Below are positions 20,672 through 32,489 of a DNA stretch of 64,000 nt, piece by piece. A model generated the notes under the pieces. The model had not been told where the DNA came from. It searched no databases and saw only the letters and a list, made by a program, of their open reading frames with translations. How positions within the stretch are numbered: the stretch's first letter is position 1; every line of letters begins with the position of its first letter. The stretch is from Hyparrhenia diplandra (lineage: Eukaryota; Streptophyta; Magnoliopsida; Poales; Poaceae), in contig JADLZK010008403.1 of NCBI GenBank assembly GCA_015847255.1, forward strand, positions 62,001 to 126,000, read 5' to 3'. Position numbers and translations under genes: made by a program.

Positions 20672-22619
20672 ATGGCGGCCAAGGTGGCGTCGCCGCTCGC
20701 GTTCCGCCGCGACGTCGTGCGTGGCGGCCCGCTGGGCCGGCCTGCTCCGGCAGGCAGCGGAGGATGCCGGAGCGGCACCGGGCTGCCGGGGGTACTGTAC
20801 TGGAGCGGTGGTGGCGGCGGCAGCGGCAGCGGCAGGGTGCTCGCGGCGCGAGCGCGCGGGAGGGGCAGGTTCGGCGGCGGTGGTGGACGGGGAGGAGCGA
20901 CCAAGGACGAGCCGGCGGAGGAGGGCGACGAGGAGGTTGCTGATGTGGTGATCGTCGATGCAGGGGATGAGGAGGATCAGTTCGCTGCCGATGAGCTGTC
21001 TGGGTACAGGGGGCCTGGTTCTTGATCTCTCTTACAGGTGAGATCACGTATAGCAAATCTGTGGTCACGTATCAGAGACATGTGGATCTCATATACTTTA
21101 TTACTTTCAGCACACAAAAAAAAAAAACTTTAAAAGGCTTAAAAATCATTTAAAGTTTTCACTTAGCACAGGTAGAGAATCAGATCGAAAATTGTGGAAT
21201 GTTTTGTACTTGCATCAAGCAGCAATGGCTTAACATTACTTGCAGAATTACAGTTGTGGTCTGTTTCATACTACCTGGAGGCTGGAGCTTTTCAGATTCA
21301 GGGCTTTCCTTCTTCTTTTACACTGTCACTACTAGCTGTACTGATGTACAATCAATCACAGAATTTCTGCATGGAATTTCTATTTCCACAAGGCACTTTT
21401 GTCATCAGATTTTGATGCACTTGCTAGAATTTGATCCTCAGAGTGTGCTAAACTGAAACTGTATTCTACAATCAGGCCTGTCAATGTCGTGTGCTGGAAG
21501 CGCGCCATCTGCTTGGAATTCATTGGGAAGGTTAGCATACCTGATACCGACCAAAGGCTTTTCATCTTTCTTGAGTTCATCAGCTGCCTGTGAGCAGTGA
21601 GCTGTGCTGATGAAACTCTGAAGTTGCTTGCGTTTTTTCAACACGTAATGTGATGATCGTTTTAGCTATGCAGGCCGATGTGTTGGAGTACTATGATCAG
21701 ACCGTCTCTTCGCCTAGCGGATCCTTTTATATCCCTGCAGTTTTAAGGGTACATATATGTGACATACATATTGGATTCACTTGGTTGAATTATTTCAGTA
21801 CTGAAGTGGCATCATCTTCTCACTATGTTGTTCTTCCTCTGCTGTTGTTCAGGTTCCACAGTTGCTGCAGGTAGTAAAGAGAAGAAGAGTCAAGCAGAGC
21901 CTTAGCCGTAAAAACATTCTTTACAGGGATGATTTCACCTGCCAGTAAGTACTGCATTATTACTGCTCAAGTTTCAACTTCAGTTCCCTTAGTATGTGCA
22001 AGGTTGTGTTCGTTTCTCTCGGCAAATCTAAGAAACAACCTGACGATTTCTTGAAACAAAATCCTCTTAGTTCTGATCAAGTTTTAATGGAGAGTCTAAG
22101 AAACTTCTCATTTCTCATCACCTGCAGATACTGTTCTGCCGGGGACAACCTGACGATTGACCATGTTATTCCGATTTCGCGTGGTGGCAAATGGGAATGG
22201 GAGAATTTGGTATGCAGTTCTGGTGCTTCTATTCAATCTACTCATCATTTTATAAACTGGGTGTTCCTTATTTGTTCTCACCATTTATTTCAATTTTGCA
22301 GGTTACTGCCTGTGCAAGATGTAACTCCAGGAAGGGTCAGAAGACAGTAGAGCAGGCAAACATGAAGCTGCGCAAGATCCCCAGGGTAAGTAAGTTATGT
22401 GGCAGTTTTTTCTTCCTGATTGAATCCTGATTGCTGCAACAAGGTTGTTTCTGATCGGCAGCAAACACACGTTCACATCTTGCTGAATTGCACCTGCAGG
22501 CGCCCAAGGAGTACGATATCATGGCCGTGCCATTGACAAAATCTGTATTCAGAACGCTCAAGAGGAACCATGGGCTTCCTGAAGTGTGGCTGCAGTACCT
22601 TTCCAGACCATCTCCATGA
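20672..22619 (+). CDS. HNH endonuclease-domain protein, seven exons; one frame break
   Basis: Plant homologue of the HNH nuclease family; probably organelle-targeted, because exon 1 encodes a long Gly/Arg/Ala-rich leader followed by an acidic linker. Exons: 20672-21037, 21476-21530, 21674-21748, 21853-21944, 22128-22209, 22302-22385, 22500-22619. They give about 290 residues with consistent phases. The HNH domain is in exons 4-6: first zinc pair CQYC, the catalytic His in TIDHVIPISRGGKWEWENL, then CARCNSRKG. Exon 1 reads DELSGYRG and then hits a stop; the conserved continuation (LVLDLSYR) is in the next frame if the G5 run at 21009-21013 has one extra base. All splice sites are canonical. The biological role of the plant family is unknown to me. 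Confidence 0.88.
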
Positions 22620-22686
22620 CCAAGAGCCTCTCCTGATCTTACGGACCAGCAATCTCAGTGTATATAAATAAATATATAGTACTACA

Positions 22687-22758
22687 GCAAAAGACTGCAG
22701 ATTCAATCAGGCAAAAGACTGCAGATCCAATCAGACAAATGACTACAGATGCAATCAG
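22687..22758. repeat. 24-bp tandem repeat, three copies, in the HNH 3' UTR
   Basis: Three consecutive 24-bp units, each an imperfect copy of CAAAAGACTGCAGAT(T/C)CAATCAG. Units 1 and 2 differ by one base; unit 3 has a few more changes. Confidence 0.85.
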
Positions 22759-23497
22759 ACTGACTCTAATATCATATGCCCATTTTGTTGAAAACTCTGT
22801 ACATGAAAATAGTATGAATGAAAAAATAAGAATTGCTGTAAGCTGGTGCAGCAGAAACAAGCCTAACAACTCTATTCTAATCAAACAGTGACCAAAGTAC
22901 GTGATTCATTTACTAGACGGTGCTAAGCATTTAGCTCAGTACGCCCCCATATAAAGAAAATTTACAAGCGGGTCACATAAATACAGGTCTTCTCATCATA
23001 GTACTTTGGATCATAACATAAAGTAGACGGCTGCAGAAAGTTTGAAGGCATTCAACGGTTCACATATAAATTATAAACACATAATGCATTGTGGAAAGGA
23101 AGTCTGCAAATGCTTGATTGAATTCCCATGTTCATTTCAGGTTCTTAAACCAGCTAACATTAAAATAAGCACCACATGTCCAGAATCTAGAGAGGGAGGA
23201 ACTAGAATTTAGAGAGAAAAAAGAGGCAAATAAATGAAAAATACACCATCAAACCCATGATCCATCCATCATTGGAAAACCCAGTTAATCATCCTTCTAT
23301 TCCTAAATACCTGACATGCCAGAAAACAGACCAGAACTATCACCAAACACAAGCGCAACTAGCTAATCCTCTAGCTCCTATGAACTATAGGAAACAGGGA
23401 CAAGAAATAAGCTTAATGGGATATCAATTTCCTCAAACAACCCAAAGCCTTTGGTTCCACCCCCATACCACTGTCAATGGCTGAGCTAACGAAAAAA
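22759..23497. other. Convergent 3' ends of the HNH and YTH genes
   Basis: No coding sequence. The two genes converge here, so the region should contain both 3' UTRs and polyadenylation signals. No transposon structure seen. Confidence 0.4.
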
Positions 23498-26400
23498 TTA
23501 ACAGCCATTAGGACCTGCCAACTTCTCAGTTGGTGATTTCAGGTCCTGTGGGGCGACATCGTTTCCTTTCTCGCCGTTTTTCTCTCCTGTTTTGTCTAAC
23601 GAAAGCACTTTGTTCAAAACATCAGCCTCAACCTCAGCGAGTTCTGTTGATCCAGTCTCTCCTTTGAGACTTTTCTCTGTGTCAGTTGCATTAGGCAGCT
23701 TCACATCGGTGACCTGAAGTAGCATTAGAACAATTATAATTGAGTTATTGATCAATCCATTTTGAAAATGAACTAATCAGTAAATATGTATTGAGAAGTT
23801 ACTATTTTTGATATTACAAGAAAGCAAAGATTAACTTGTATGCTCCTATACTCTTAGCAGCACATGCATTTGAATAGTTTGTCAATAACGCACATGAGCT
23901 GTGCAATTACATGAAATTTGTAGGACTCTCAGAGTGCAATATCAGGAAAAAAAACTACAACCAAAGCAGTACAACATACTCCATACCTTTTTTAGTGACT
24001 GCTGCTGCTTTGCTTTCCTCTCTTGCATCAACTTCTCACGATTATCGTAAAAGCCAAAGTCATCCAGTATGGATGTCTTACAGACATGATCCTTGAAAAT
24101 CTTGAGCACTTGAAGGCCCTGCTCAAGCTTCACCTGTGACCAACAGAAAACATACATAGAACTCAATATGCCATTCAATCAAATAGTTGAACATGTAAAT
24201 GTAGAAGCATCAAGCATGTCATTGTAGTGTAGTAATAATAATCCAATATGTAAGAAGCATCAACATGTAAATAGCAGTTGTCCTACACCGGCTCTACAAT
24301 GGTCTTGTGGCACTGTGCTCTACTGAGTGATGAACCACAGGTTGGGGTATGAAAGCAAAACAATTGCTCACCTCATGTGTATCTCTGCTGTTTGTCACTG
24401 GCTTATTTTCATTGTTCTCAAGAATTATGTGCTTCAGCAAGCTGTTTGGAACATCCTTCACAATGTGCCACTTGACAGGGAAACAACCAGTCCACTTGTC
24501 TTGTTGCCAATGCTCTACTGTTTTGTCAAAATCAACACGGCCAACCATCTCAGCAAGGCCAACAAACTGGCCACTTGCATTCACCTTTAAAAAGAGAACA
24601 TATTACCAGCATAAGGCCATAAGCATGGTGAATGATTTCAAATTGACGAGCATCAGCATTATCATAATGAACAAACACAAAACTTACAGAGAAAAGAAGG
24701 AAAACTGGAGTTTCGCTTGATTTCTCTTTAGCCTCTTGGTAGGCAGCATCAAGTTTCTTATTGCCATTGGGAGTGCTAGCCCACACATTGTACTTAACAC
24801 TCTTGTGAACATCATCTTCACTGTATGATTTAATAATAAAGAATTTTGCATCTGAGTATGTTTCCGCAAAGTCAGCTTGATTATACTGATCCTTCATCGG
24901 AGCATGTGAACCATTAGCAGCCGAAAGGTCCTGCTCTTTTGCTGGTGCTTCAGTAGTAGCTCCAAGCCCACCCTGGGTTTTGAACATACCACTTCTTGGC
25001 CCTCTTTTCAGCTCATTGAAGCCATCTAGGCTTCCATTGCCATAAACATAATATCCATTATTACCTCTTCCCCTGGTTCTGTACTTCCCATCATAAAGTG
25101 AATTCCACCCACCATATAACCCAGAACTATACATGTGCGATCCATACCAAAGACCAGGTGCATAGCTCCCATCATACCCATAGATTCCATTAGCTGAATA
25201 AACTGATGGGGAACTTGGTGTTTGCAGACCCTTCAAGAAAAAAGAAACATCATGGTTAGACAGTCAAAAAGTCCAATACAGTAAATCCTCACAGTTGAGA
25301 GGTGGGGAACCACGACAGCAGAAACTAAATGTGACTCCATGCATTGCCAGCCGCACAGTGATAACTACACTCACAAAACATGGGATGGAGAGAATTTGCC
25401 ACCCAAAAATAATAATAAAAACAGGCCCTTTACCAAACAACAGTGAACCCCATTAGTATGATCTAACGAGAAAATATACTTACAAACATATCAAGAACTC
25501 TATCCTAGATGGATGTAACTAAAACAATTTAGCAAACATTAAGAGCAGAAAGGCATACCATGAGTTGAGGATACTGCCTCGTGTTTTGGTTCCTTGACTG
25601 CCCCTTGGTTTTAGCATTGGCAGCAGTCGAATTGCGATTGGTGGTGAACTTTTGCTGCTTGTCAGAGAACAATTCACTGCTATAGTATGGATAGTGCGAC
25701 CAACTAGTCTGGTTCTGATAGCTATCAGAACGCGCACTGGATCGGCCATACGAACCATTAGAACCTGTTGTAGTCCGGTCTGCCTTCAGGGTGGAGTTTT
25801 CCTTTTTCAGACTTTTCACCTCATCGACAACAATGGTGGTGGCATCCCCTTGAGTCGCAGGAGCCAATTTCTCACTTTTACCATTGGTCGACAGCTTGGC
25901 AGTGGAATTCTGTTGCTTGTTGTACGTCGATGGGTACTGGTAGTCGTAATTCTGAGACCCATAAATCTGACCATCATGACCCAAAGTTGCAACACCATAT
26001 GGAGCATATCCATAGTACATGTCAGCATAAGCACCCTGAACCATACATGAACAGAGAATTATTATTCAGTCAATAAAAAACACACACTCAGAACACATGA
26101 AAATCATAGACACCAATGCATTTTTATGCCCAGATAATGAGGATGAGAGCAATTATTCGATTCAATACAGCCTCAAAGTTGAAACTAACTAAAATAACGA
26201 GATTATTATCCCCAGAACAACACATCATCAAACAGAGAAGAATCACTCACAGCAGTTGGTGACTGTGATCCATCATGGCTCAGGTATGTGGAGTACTCCC
26301 CCAGCCACCATATGCTGCAGATTGTAGAGAAAAAAACAGGATTTTGAATAAGCTGCCTGTACAAATTCAATCACCCAACACTCATAACCCAACCGAGCCA

Positions 26401-26708
26401 AACGAACAGACCATTACCTCCATAGGCATAAGCCGGGTAGGCACCATAATACATGCTAGCGTCCTTGTAATCCTGCGCCTGCAGGTTCTCCACCCCAGGC
26501 TGCAAGCTCCCGACGGCGGCGGCGGCGGCGGCCCCGCCCTTGGCCGCCGGCGCCGCGTCCTTGTAGTCCTGCACATGTAGGCTCTCCATCGCCGGCTGGA
26601 GGCTCTCCACCGCGGAAGCCTTGGCCGGAGGCGCCACGTCCTTGTAGTCCCCTGCACGTGCAGAGTCGTCTCCATCCCCGGCTGCTGCAAGCTCCCAACA
26701 GCCGCCAT
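23498..26708 (-). CDS. YTH-domain m6A RNA-binding protein (ECT/YTHDF type), seven coding exons; two frame breaks
   Basis: Reader of N6-methyladenosine in mRNA, expected in the cytosol. Coding exons in order: 26708-26418, 26314-26251, 26035-25559, 25230-24688, 24584-24372, 24133-23987, 23713-23498. These give about 650 residues. The N-terminal half is a disordered Tyr/Gly/Asn/Ser-rich region typical of ECT proteins, opening with three copies of an SLQP...QDYKDA-like repeat. The YTH domain spans about 406-545, from KFFIIKSYSEDDVHKSVKYN. Cage tryptophans fall at about W428 (NVWAST), W485 and W490 (HWQQDKW), with the spacing known for YTHDF proteins. Two breaks: the C4 run at 26649-26652 before DYKD, and the C5 run at 26298-26302 before EYSTYLSHDG, where the exon is 64 bp instead of 65. 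The YTH domain itself is undamaged. Confidence 0.92.
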
Positions 26709-26934
26709 CACGCACGCCCTTGGCCGGAGCCTGCCTGAAACGATTGCGACAGCATACATGGCGTCAAATCACCCAACCCAGGTGCGGATCTAGTAAAGTC
26801 GACGGCTTTTCAAGAAAAGGGCTAGGGGTTTAGCCAGACATCGAACAGCAAGATGGCTTGGGTTTAGAGTTTGGCAACTCGGGTTCGCCGGCGCAGCAGC
26901 AGAAGACCGGGGAGAGGAGGGGTCAGGGGGGTAC

Positions 26935-27080
26935 CTGGTTGGCGCTCTTCGCCGGCGAAGAGATCGGCTGGCGGCGGCGGTGGCTGGCCCACGCAGTCGT
27001 CGCAGGCAGAGAGCGCGGCGGCTGGGGGGCTGGACTGTGGGAGGGAGGGAAGGGAGGAGATGAGGAGACGGACTGTTAGG
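26935..27080 (-). other. 5' UTR exon of the YTH gene
   Basis: A C/T-rich leader ends GCCAACCAG with a GTACCC donor at 26934. The matching acceptor (CGTTTCAG) lies at 26735 on the minus strand, 27 bases before the ATG, so the first intron is in the 5' UTR. The transcription start is not fixed by sequence; 27080 is approximate. Confidence 0.55.
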
Positions 27081-27126
27081 GTTACTTGGCTCATATATAT
27101 TTCCTCCTCCTGGTTGGTTGGTTGGA

Positions 27127-27235
27127 GTTGGGCCTTTAACGGGCCGAGATGGGCCTTTAATGGGCCTTCTTCTTCCCCTTTCAAGCTGAAGACGGGCCTG
27201 TTGCCGTGTACGCACGTCACGGGATAACGGGCCTT
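27127..27235 (-). promoter_or_regulatory. Cluster of six GGGCC(Y) site-II-like elements
   Basis: GGGCC occurs near 27130, 27141, 27151, 27162, 27194 and 27230, several as TTTAA(T/C)GGGCC. On the minus strand these are GGCCCA/GGCCCG motifs, which in plants mark TCP-regulated promoters of housekeeping and translation-related genes. They lie directly upstream of the YTH leader exon. Confidence 0.5.
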
Positions 27236-27239
27236 CTGT

Positions 27240-27738
27240 TGTCGATTTTTTTAGTTTCTTTTTCTCTCTCTTTTATTTACTTTTTATTTTATTTTTCCTC
27301 TTTTTTTTTTACTTTTATAATTATTATTTTTTATTTCCTAACTACTAATAACTATCATGTGTGTGTCACACCAACAATGGGCGATGAAATAGTGGTTTCA
27401 AAAAAGGAAAACAATAACAATGATATTTGTTAGTCCATTGAAAATAAACAAATGGAATGTTTTTATATAACATTAAGAATGAGCTTATTTTATTTGGATT
27501 TGAAGCCTTTTCAGTCAAACATAGAACAATTTTATGGAGTGTTCGATGGCATGCCGGTGAGAGCTATTTGGGTTTGGGAGGGAGCTTGCGAGTGTTCGAC
27601 GTCCTTGGGGATGGTAGGTTCGTCCGATGAAGGATGTGAGTGCTAGAGATGGTCTTAGAAAGGAGGCAAGTGGGCGGGTGGAGTGCGTGCCTAGAGAGAA
27701 AGAGGTGAGCTATGAAGAAGAAGAAGCATAAATATTGG
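27240..27738. other. Intergenic, no gene seen
   Basis: A T-rich stretch (27240-27345), then low-complexity sequence with only a weak open frame at 27452-27646 that I do not recognise. Confidence 0.4.
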
Positions 27739-27740
27739 TA

Positions 27741-27958
27741 TGTCCCCCTCTGTCTCTAAAAAAAAAGTGTCATTTTAGCTTTTTCAAACATCTTCTTTGA
27801 TCATCTGTTTTATCCAAATTTTTTATATAAGTATTATTTATATTATGACTTATTTTATCACTAGATATACTTTAATAATGATTTAATTATTTTATAATTT
27901 ACATAAAATGTTTTAATAAGACACACCTAGGATGACACTCTTTTTAGGACGGAGGGAG
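27741..27958. mobile_element. Stowaway-like MITE
   Basis: About 218 bp between a TA (27739-27740) and a GGACGGAGGGAG end. Inner inverted repeats are AAAAAAGTGTCATTTT on the left and GATGACACTCTTTTT on the right. The left terminus has diverged. Confidence 0.7.
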
Positions 27959-28098
27959 AAGTTGGATGGGGATTTAATGGTTATGGAAAAAAATTAAATA
28001 CCAAGCATCTAACACAAGATTTTTTTTTTTAGGATTATTGCTCTCCACGCTTTAGACATCATCAACCTTGATGGGCACCTCTCTTGTTTGATATACTA

Positions 28099-28713
28099 GC
28101 TAGTTGGCCAAGCGTTGACTACTGAAACAAGGATATTGCACTCTATTTTCTGGAAGCGTCCATTTTGTCCATGTGTTGTGGAGAAAGAATTTTTGACTTC
28201 CATTGTTCATAAAACAAATATGACTCTCATTGTTCAAAAACAAATATGACATACCAATGGCGCCTCAGAAAAGAATGATATCTGGCTGTATTTTCCCTCA
28301 AATTTGTAGGGTATATATATTCAACTCAGTCCTGGAGACTAATACACCACACAATATATATTTTTCACATGAGACAAAAAGGTACTTCTCCTTTTAAAGA
28401 AACAACCTGGAATATTTACAGTTGGAGTGAAATGGTTAATCCAATGTCAGTATATATATATATATATATATATACAAGTTCACCAACTTCTGTCATGATA
28501 ATGGAACCTGTAGCAATGAATTTGGTTGCCTCCCACATGCCTCTGCTACAGTACAGTGCCATCAATTTGGATGATGGTGTGTAGTATGCATTTTCTTATC
28601 ATGTGGAAAGTTGTGCAAGTAAAGCTGGAAGTTCAAGGTTGGCATCCAAGTGAAATAAAAGAACCTCCAAAACATATTTTTGTGTATAATATTATCAATA
28701 GCTTACAATTTCT
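28099..28713 (+). repeat. Local segmental duplication, copy A (empty site)
   Basis: Closely related to 40853-41051 plus 44704-45090. Shared strings include GCGTTGACTACT, GATATTGCACTCTATT, CTGGAAGCGTCCATT, GGTTAATCCAATGT and CATCCAAGTGAAATAAAAGA. Copy A is uninterrupted where copy B carries an LTR retrotransposon, so it represents the pre-insertion state. It has gained a (TA)n tract at 28447-28474. I do not recognise what the duplicated unit is. Confidence 0.8.
28447..28474. repeat. (TA)n microsatellite
   Basis: About 14 uninterrupted TA units inside duplication copy A; absent from copy B. Confidence 0.9.
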
Positions 28714-28980
28714 AAAGTAAAATTAAAAACCTACAACTATTCACTTTATATAAAACAACCACTTCTGATGCCATTGCGCGAAAAACCCATGACACGGCGG
28801 GCCGATCCGGTCGAGAGGAGTCACCATGGAGCTCATTGCACTTGGGCGGCTAGGGAGCCTGGAGGCCAGCAGATCAGCCAACTGCACGACATCGGTTGCA
28901 CGATTCTTATTTGGGTAGGAGTTTGTAGGGAAGATATATATTTATACATATAAAGTATGGTACATCTGTCTTATGTAATA

Positions 28981-30450
28981 CTAGCAAAAGTGCTCGCGTG
29001 TTGCCACGGGGTCACGGGTTCGAACTCCGTATTTTGGGAAGCAGCTTCACTTAAGTTAAAATCATCATTTCAAATAAGCATTTGATTAAAATAGTTTGTC
29101 ATAGTCGTTGATATAACTAAGATACAATCATTTTTTATATTTTTTTCTCCGATGACGTTGGTTCCGCGACTCGCGACGGCCCGGACAAACCCGATGGCAC
29201 ATTGGTACTGCTTTGCCGCTCCGAGTCACAATCCTTTCACCGTGTGCGCATCGACGGATCAGGGCCGCTCCATTCCAAATAGCGAATCGGGACGGAAGAT
29301 GACGAGTCTCCGATCATAATGTCGATGTAGGGCATCGTGTTCCAGTCCATATCATATGGTATCCTCTAGTCGAGATTATTAGATTAAGCAAACCGGCAAA
29401 AAAAATCATGTTCAAGCATCTCTAAGAGTTTCCTAAGTTTTCTTCCTAAAAACACCATGGTTTACATCTACCAAAAAGATATCAGGAGAAAAAGAAGCGC
29501 ATCTTCAATAGTACCTAATATTTCACCCCCGAAACATTCAAATTTGGTCAATTTTTTTTTAGTTTTTTTCTCCGCGCAAAAGACTTCGTCGTCACCGCCA
29601 TATTCCTCCTTCCATCATCTTGCCCTAGCGCCCCTGCAGTCCCGCCCGATGAGATGTTCTCCTTCTCTGTCCATAGAAGCAAGCAAGCACAAGATGAGCA
29701 ATGCAAGGTACATACGTGTACGTGCCGGCATTGAACATGATGACTTGATGAGCGGCGTGAGTCGATGGCGGCATGCTAGATGGACGTGAAGTTCGTGGCG
29801 TTTATCGGTATGGCAACGGCTTAGCGGCCACCACGTGAACTATCGCCGCCTCCACGCATTGCTCGCATCATGTTCACCGGGGGCGACAATAGCTTCACGG
29901 CGGCGCAATCCCCTAGCTTCCCTTGCCCCGCGGTGGTGATCTCCACATCTATGGCATCATTGTCGTGGCCGCCGCAACAGATGGTGCCGGGCAAGGTTGC
30001 CTCCATCTCGAACAACCTCGCCACGATGGGAACTGCGAAGGAAAGAAGAGATCGCGGAGGATCGGTGAGGGTGCGAAAGACTTCACTTTCACAAGCATGA
30101 CCGGCGAATCGACGATCGGTAGCGATAGGAGAGATGGAGTTCGTGCGTATTTTTGAGCGCAGGATACCGTATCCCGTATGACACCAGCCAAAGCACACAA
30201 TTTTTTTTCTTTTCTTTTTATTTTAAGGAAGGCAGCCATGTGTATATCCAAGGAAAGTAAGGAGATCAGATCGAATTGGGACATGTAAGGAGATTATTTG
30301 TTTGGCTCGGTCAAGAAAAAGAAATGTGTTTTCGTATCGCTTGATCAAGGAAATAAAGGTGTATTTGTACCGGACTCGATGCGACGGGGGAAAAAGGTGA
30401 AAAAAAATTTAGGTGGACTGAAATTTCCTCGCTTTATTAGTAGGTATAGA
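28981..30450 (-). mobile_element. Non-autonomous Helitron, 1470 bp, both ends present
   Basis: Minus-strand 5' end TCTATACCTACTAATAAAGC at 30450; 3' end at 28981 reads CGAGCACTTTTGCTAG, preceded by the hairpin CGTG-GCAA-CACG. Flanking bases give A at the 5' side and T at the 3' side on the minus strand, the A|T insertion site of Helitrons, with no target duplication. The interior contains GC-rich patches (29140-29340 and 29580-30130) but no Rep/helicase, so it is non-autonomous and may hold captured sequence. Open frames inside are short and unrecognised. Confidence 0.75.
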
Positions 30451-30763
30451 TATAAAAGGTGATTTTCCTAGGGGAAGAATTTTGTAGGGACATAAATATA
30501 TTTATATATTGGGAGGGCAGATGCTACAATATCCGCGGGCATTGTTCACAAACCGGGCGACGTCTAGGGGTTTGGGTGTTGTGGGAGGTCGGCCGCAGGG
30601 CTTTGCCCATGGCGGTAGAGAAGGGGTTTCCTTCTAATCTTTTTCTTAATTTTAGATTGATACATCTTCTTTCATCATATAGAAGTTTGACTTGGCCCCT
30701 AAGCAAGACAATAATTAACCCTAATGGGCTAAGGCCTAATAGGCCCTAGACTCCTCTAACAAA

Positions 30764-30850
30764 GTGCATGTACATGAGAGTGGCACCTATATGGACCTAA
30801 GCTGGGTTCTTGTTGAACACCTTCACCTTGCTAAGCTTCACATCATGGTA
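30764..30850 (-). pseudogene. DUF1668 gene fragment
   Basis: About 85 bp closely matching 36477-36559 in the DUF1668 gene, on the same strand. It encodes KVKVFNKNP and IGATLMY of that protein, with a stop codon between them. It is a small gene fragment, not a functional exon. Confidence 0.75.
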
Positions 30851-30922
30851 TTTTAGGCAAAATAGCTATAATATTTTTCCATACCCATTTAATTTGCTTC
30901 CAGGGTAGTACTCGGGTGTTCT

Positions 30923-31840
30923 CACTAATAGCCTATATGGATAGTGCCGCCGCCGGTCGATTTGCCGGCGTAGCCTCGATCCCAACGCCACTCCAGCCGT
31001 GTTTGAGCCTGCCACCACCGGATCCACACATGTCGGGGATGCATCCGCCGTGGAGACCGCTAGATCCACCCGTGCCTAGGGTTACGGGCGCCGCCGCTAC
31101 TTCCACTGTGCCTAGGGTTCCGGTCCGCGCCGCTATGGCCGGATCTTACCCCGCCGTTGCTTTCGATCTAGACCCTTCATCTCTGGATCTACAAGGAGAA
31201 GAGAGGGATGAGTGATTGGATGACTAGAGAAAGAGAATGGGTGATGGGGGTGAGAGACCTACCTTTGCGGCGACACTCCAACCCTTCCCGGCAAAGACTC
31301 CTTCGCCCCCGGCATGGCTGCGGCGGTGCGGCTCCCCTAGCGTGGCGGCCACCTTCGCCCTCGGCGGCCCGCACGGCATAGTGCGAGTGGCGCACATCCC
31401 CCGGGAGTGGCGAACCTCCCTGGCGCGGCGTGCACAAGTGGGCGGAGGGAGGGAGGTGGGGATTAGGGATGTGGTGGCCAACGAGTGGAGGGAGGGAGGC
31501 GGGGATGGAGGCGTCTTTGCCAGAGAGAGAGAGAGAGGTGAGGGATGCGGGAGGAGTAGCACATGATTCCGAGCGGAGGTGGGCTTCGCCACCACTACTA
31601 CCTATTCGATTTTCCGTGGCGGTTTTTAAAACCGCCATGAAGTTAGGGGTCACGGTTAATGGAGCGATTTTCCGTGGCGGTTTTCTCGAGAGGCCAAAAC
31701 CGCCACCATTAATCCCCCCCCCCAAAAAAAAAAAAAAAATCCAGAACCAGCCCCAAACGGGCCCAGATCTAGGCTAGGGTGGATCCGCCACCGCCACGGA
31801 TTAATTTGGGGGTGTGTGCAAAATAAATCTTGTACTAGTG
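30923..31840. mobile_element. Possible small CACTA element
   Basis: Starts CACTA at 30923 and ends TAGTG at 31840, both flanked by TCT (30920-30922 and 31841-31843). CCGTGGCGGTTTT occurs near 31611 and 31673, and its reverse (CCGCCACGG) near 31790, like CACTA subterminal repeats. Against it, the terminal inverted repeats match poorly beyond the first five bases and the array is seen at one end only. The interior is GC-rich with no transposase. Confidence 0.4.
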
Positions 31841-32069
31841 TCTGGCATCCGGAGAATAAAGGGAGAAGTCAATATTATTCTGCCATCCTACTGTAGATTA
31901 TGTTGCCCGCGTCAGTTGTGTATATCATGGGAAATGCACACCGCTCAATTTGCGACAGATATACTTATTTTTGGGCCAGTGCCAATAGTTCTTACAAAGT
32001 TACAACATTCTCTGTACAACTAAATATAGCTAAGAGGAGTGGACATATTCTTTTTATAACATCAACATA

Positions 32070-32307
32070 CTTCCTCCATCCCCAAAATAGTGTTGTTTTT
32101 TACTTTACATCGTGTTTGATCGCTTCGTCTTATTTAAATTTTTTATGTTAATTATAAAATAGATAAATCAACATTAAAGTATCTCTAATGATGAATAAGT
32201 CATAACAAAATCAAATATACTTATGAAACTTTTTTTGAATAAGACAGATGGTCAAACATGATGTATGAAAAACCTAAAACAACACTCTTTTTGGGGACGG
32301 AAGGGGG
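32070..32307. mobile_element. Stowaway MITE
   Basis: 238 bp flanked by TA (32068-32069 and 32308-32309). The left end is CTTCCTCCATCCCC and the right end is GGGGACGGAAGGGGG. Subterminal inverted repeats are AAATAGTGTTG and CAACACTCTTT. Confidence 0.85.
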
Positions 32308-32389
32308 TATATATTTGTCATCTCCTAAGAAATGTTGCTTTTTAACTGTAAAAAATCCACTCCCCTATTTGCCGGTCTAGGCACATAAG

Positions 32390-32480
32390 TCCCTGTTTAG
32401 TATATATTTAGTACTCCTAATAGGCCTTCAAAAAGGACCCCAAAAATTTCTCAAAAAGTTTCACCGAACTAAACAGGCTA
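32390..32480. mobile_element. Very short MITE (about 90 bp)
   Basis: TCCCTGTTTAG at the left and CTAAACAGGC at the right form terminal inverted repeats around a short AT-rich centre. It directly abuts the Mutator-like element. Confidence 0.5.
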
Positions 32481-32489
32481 AAACAACAA

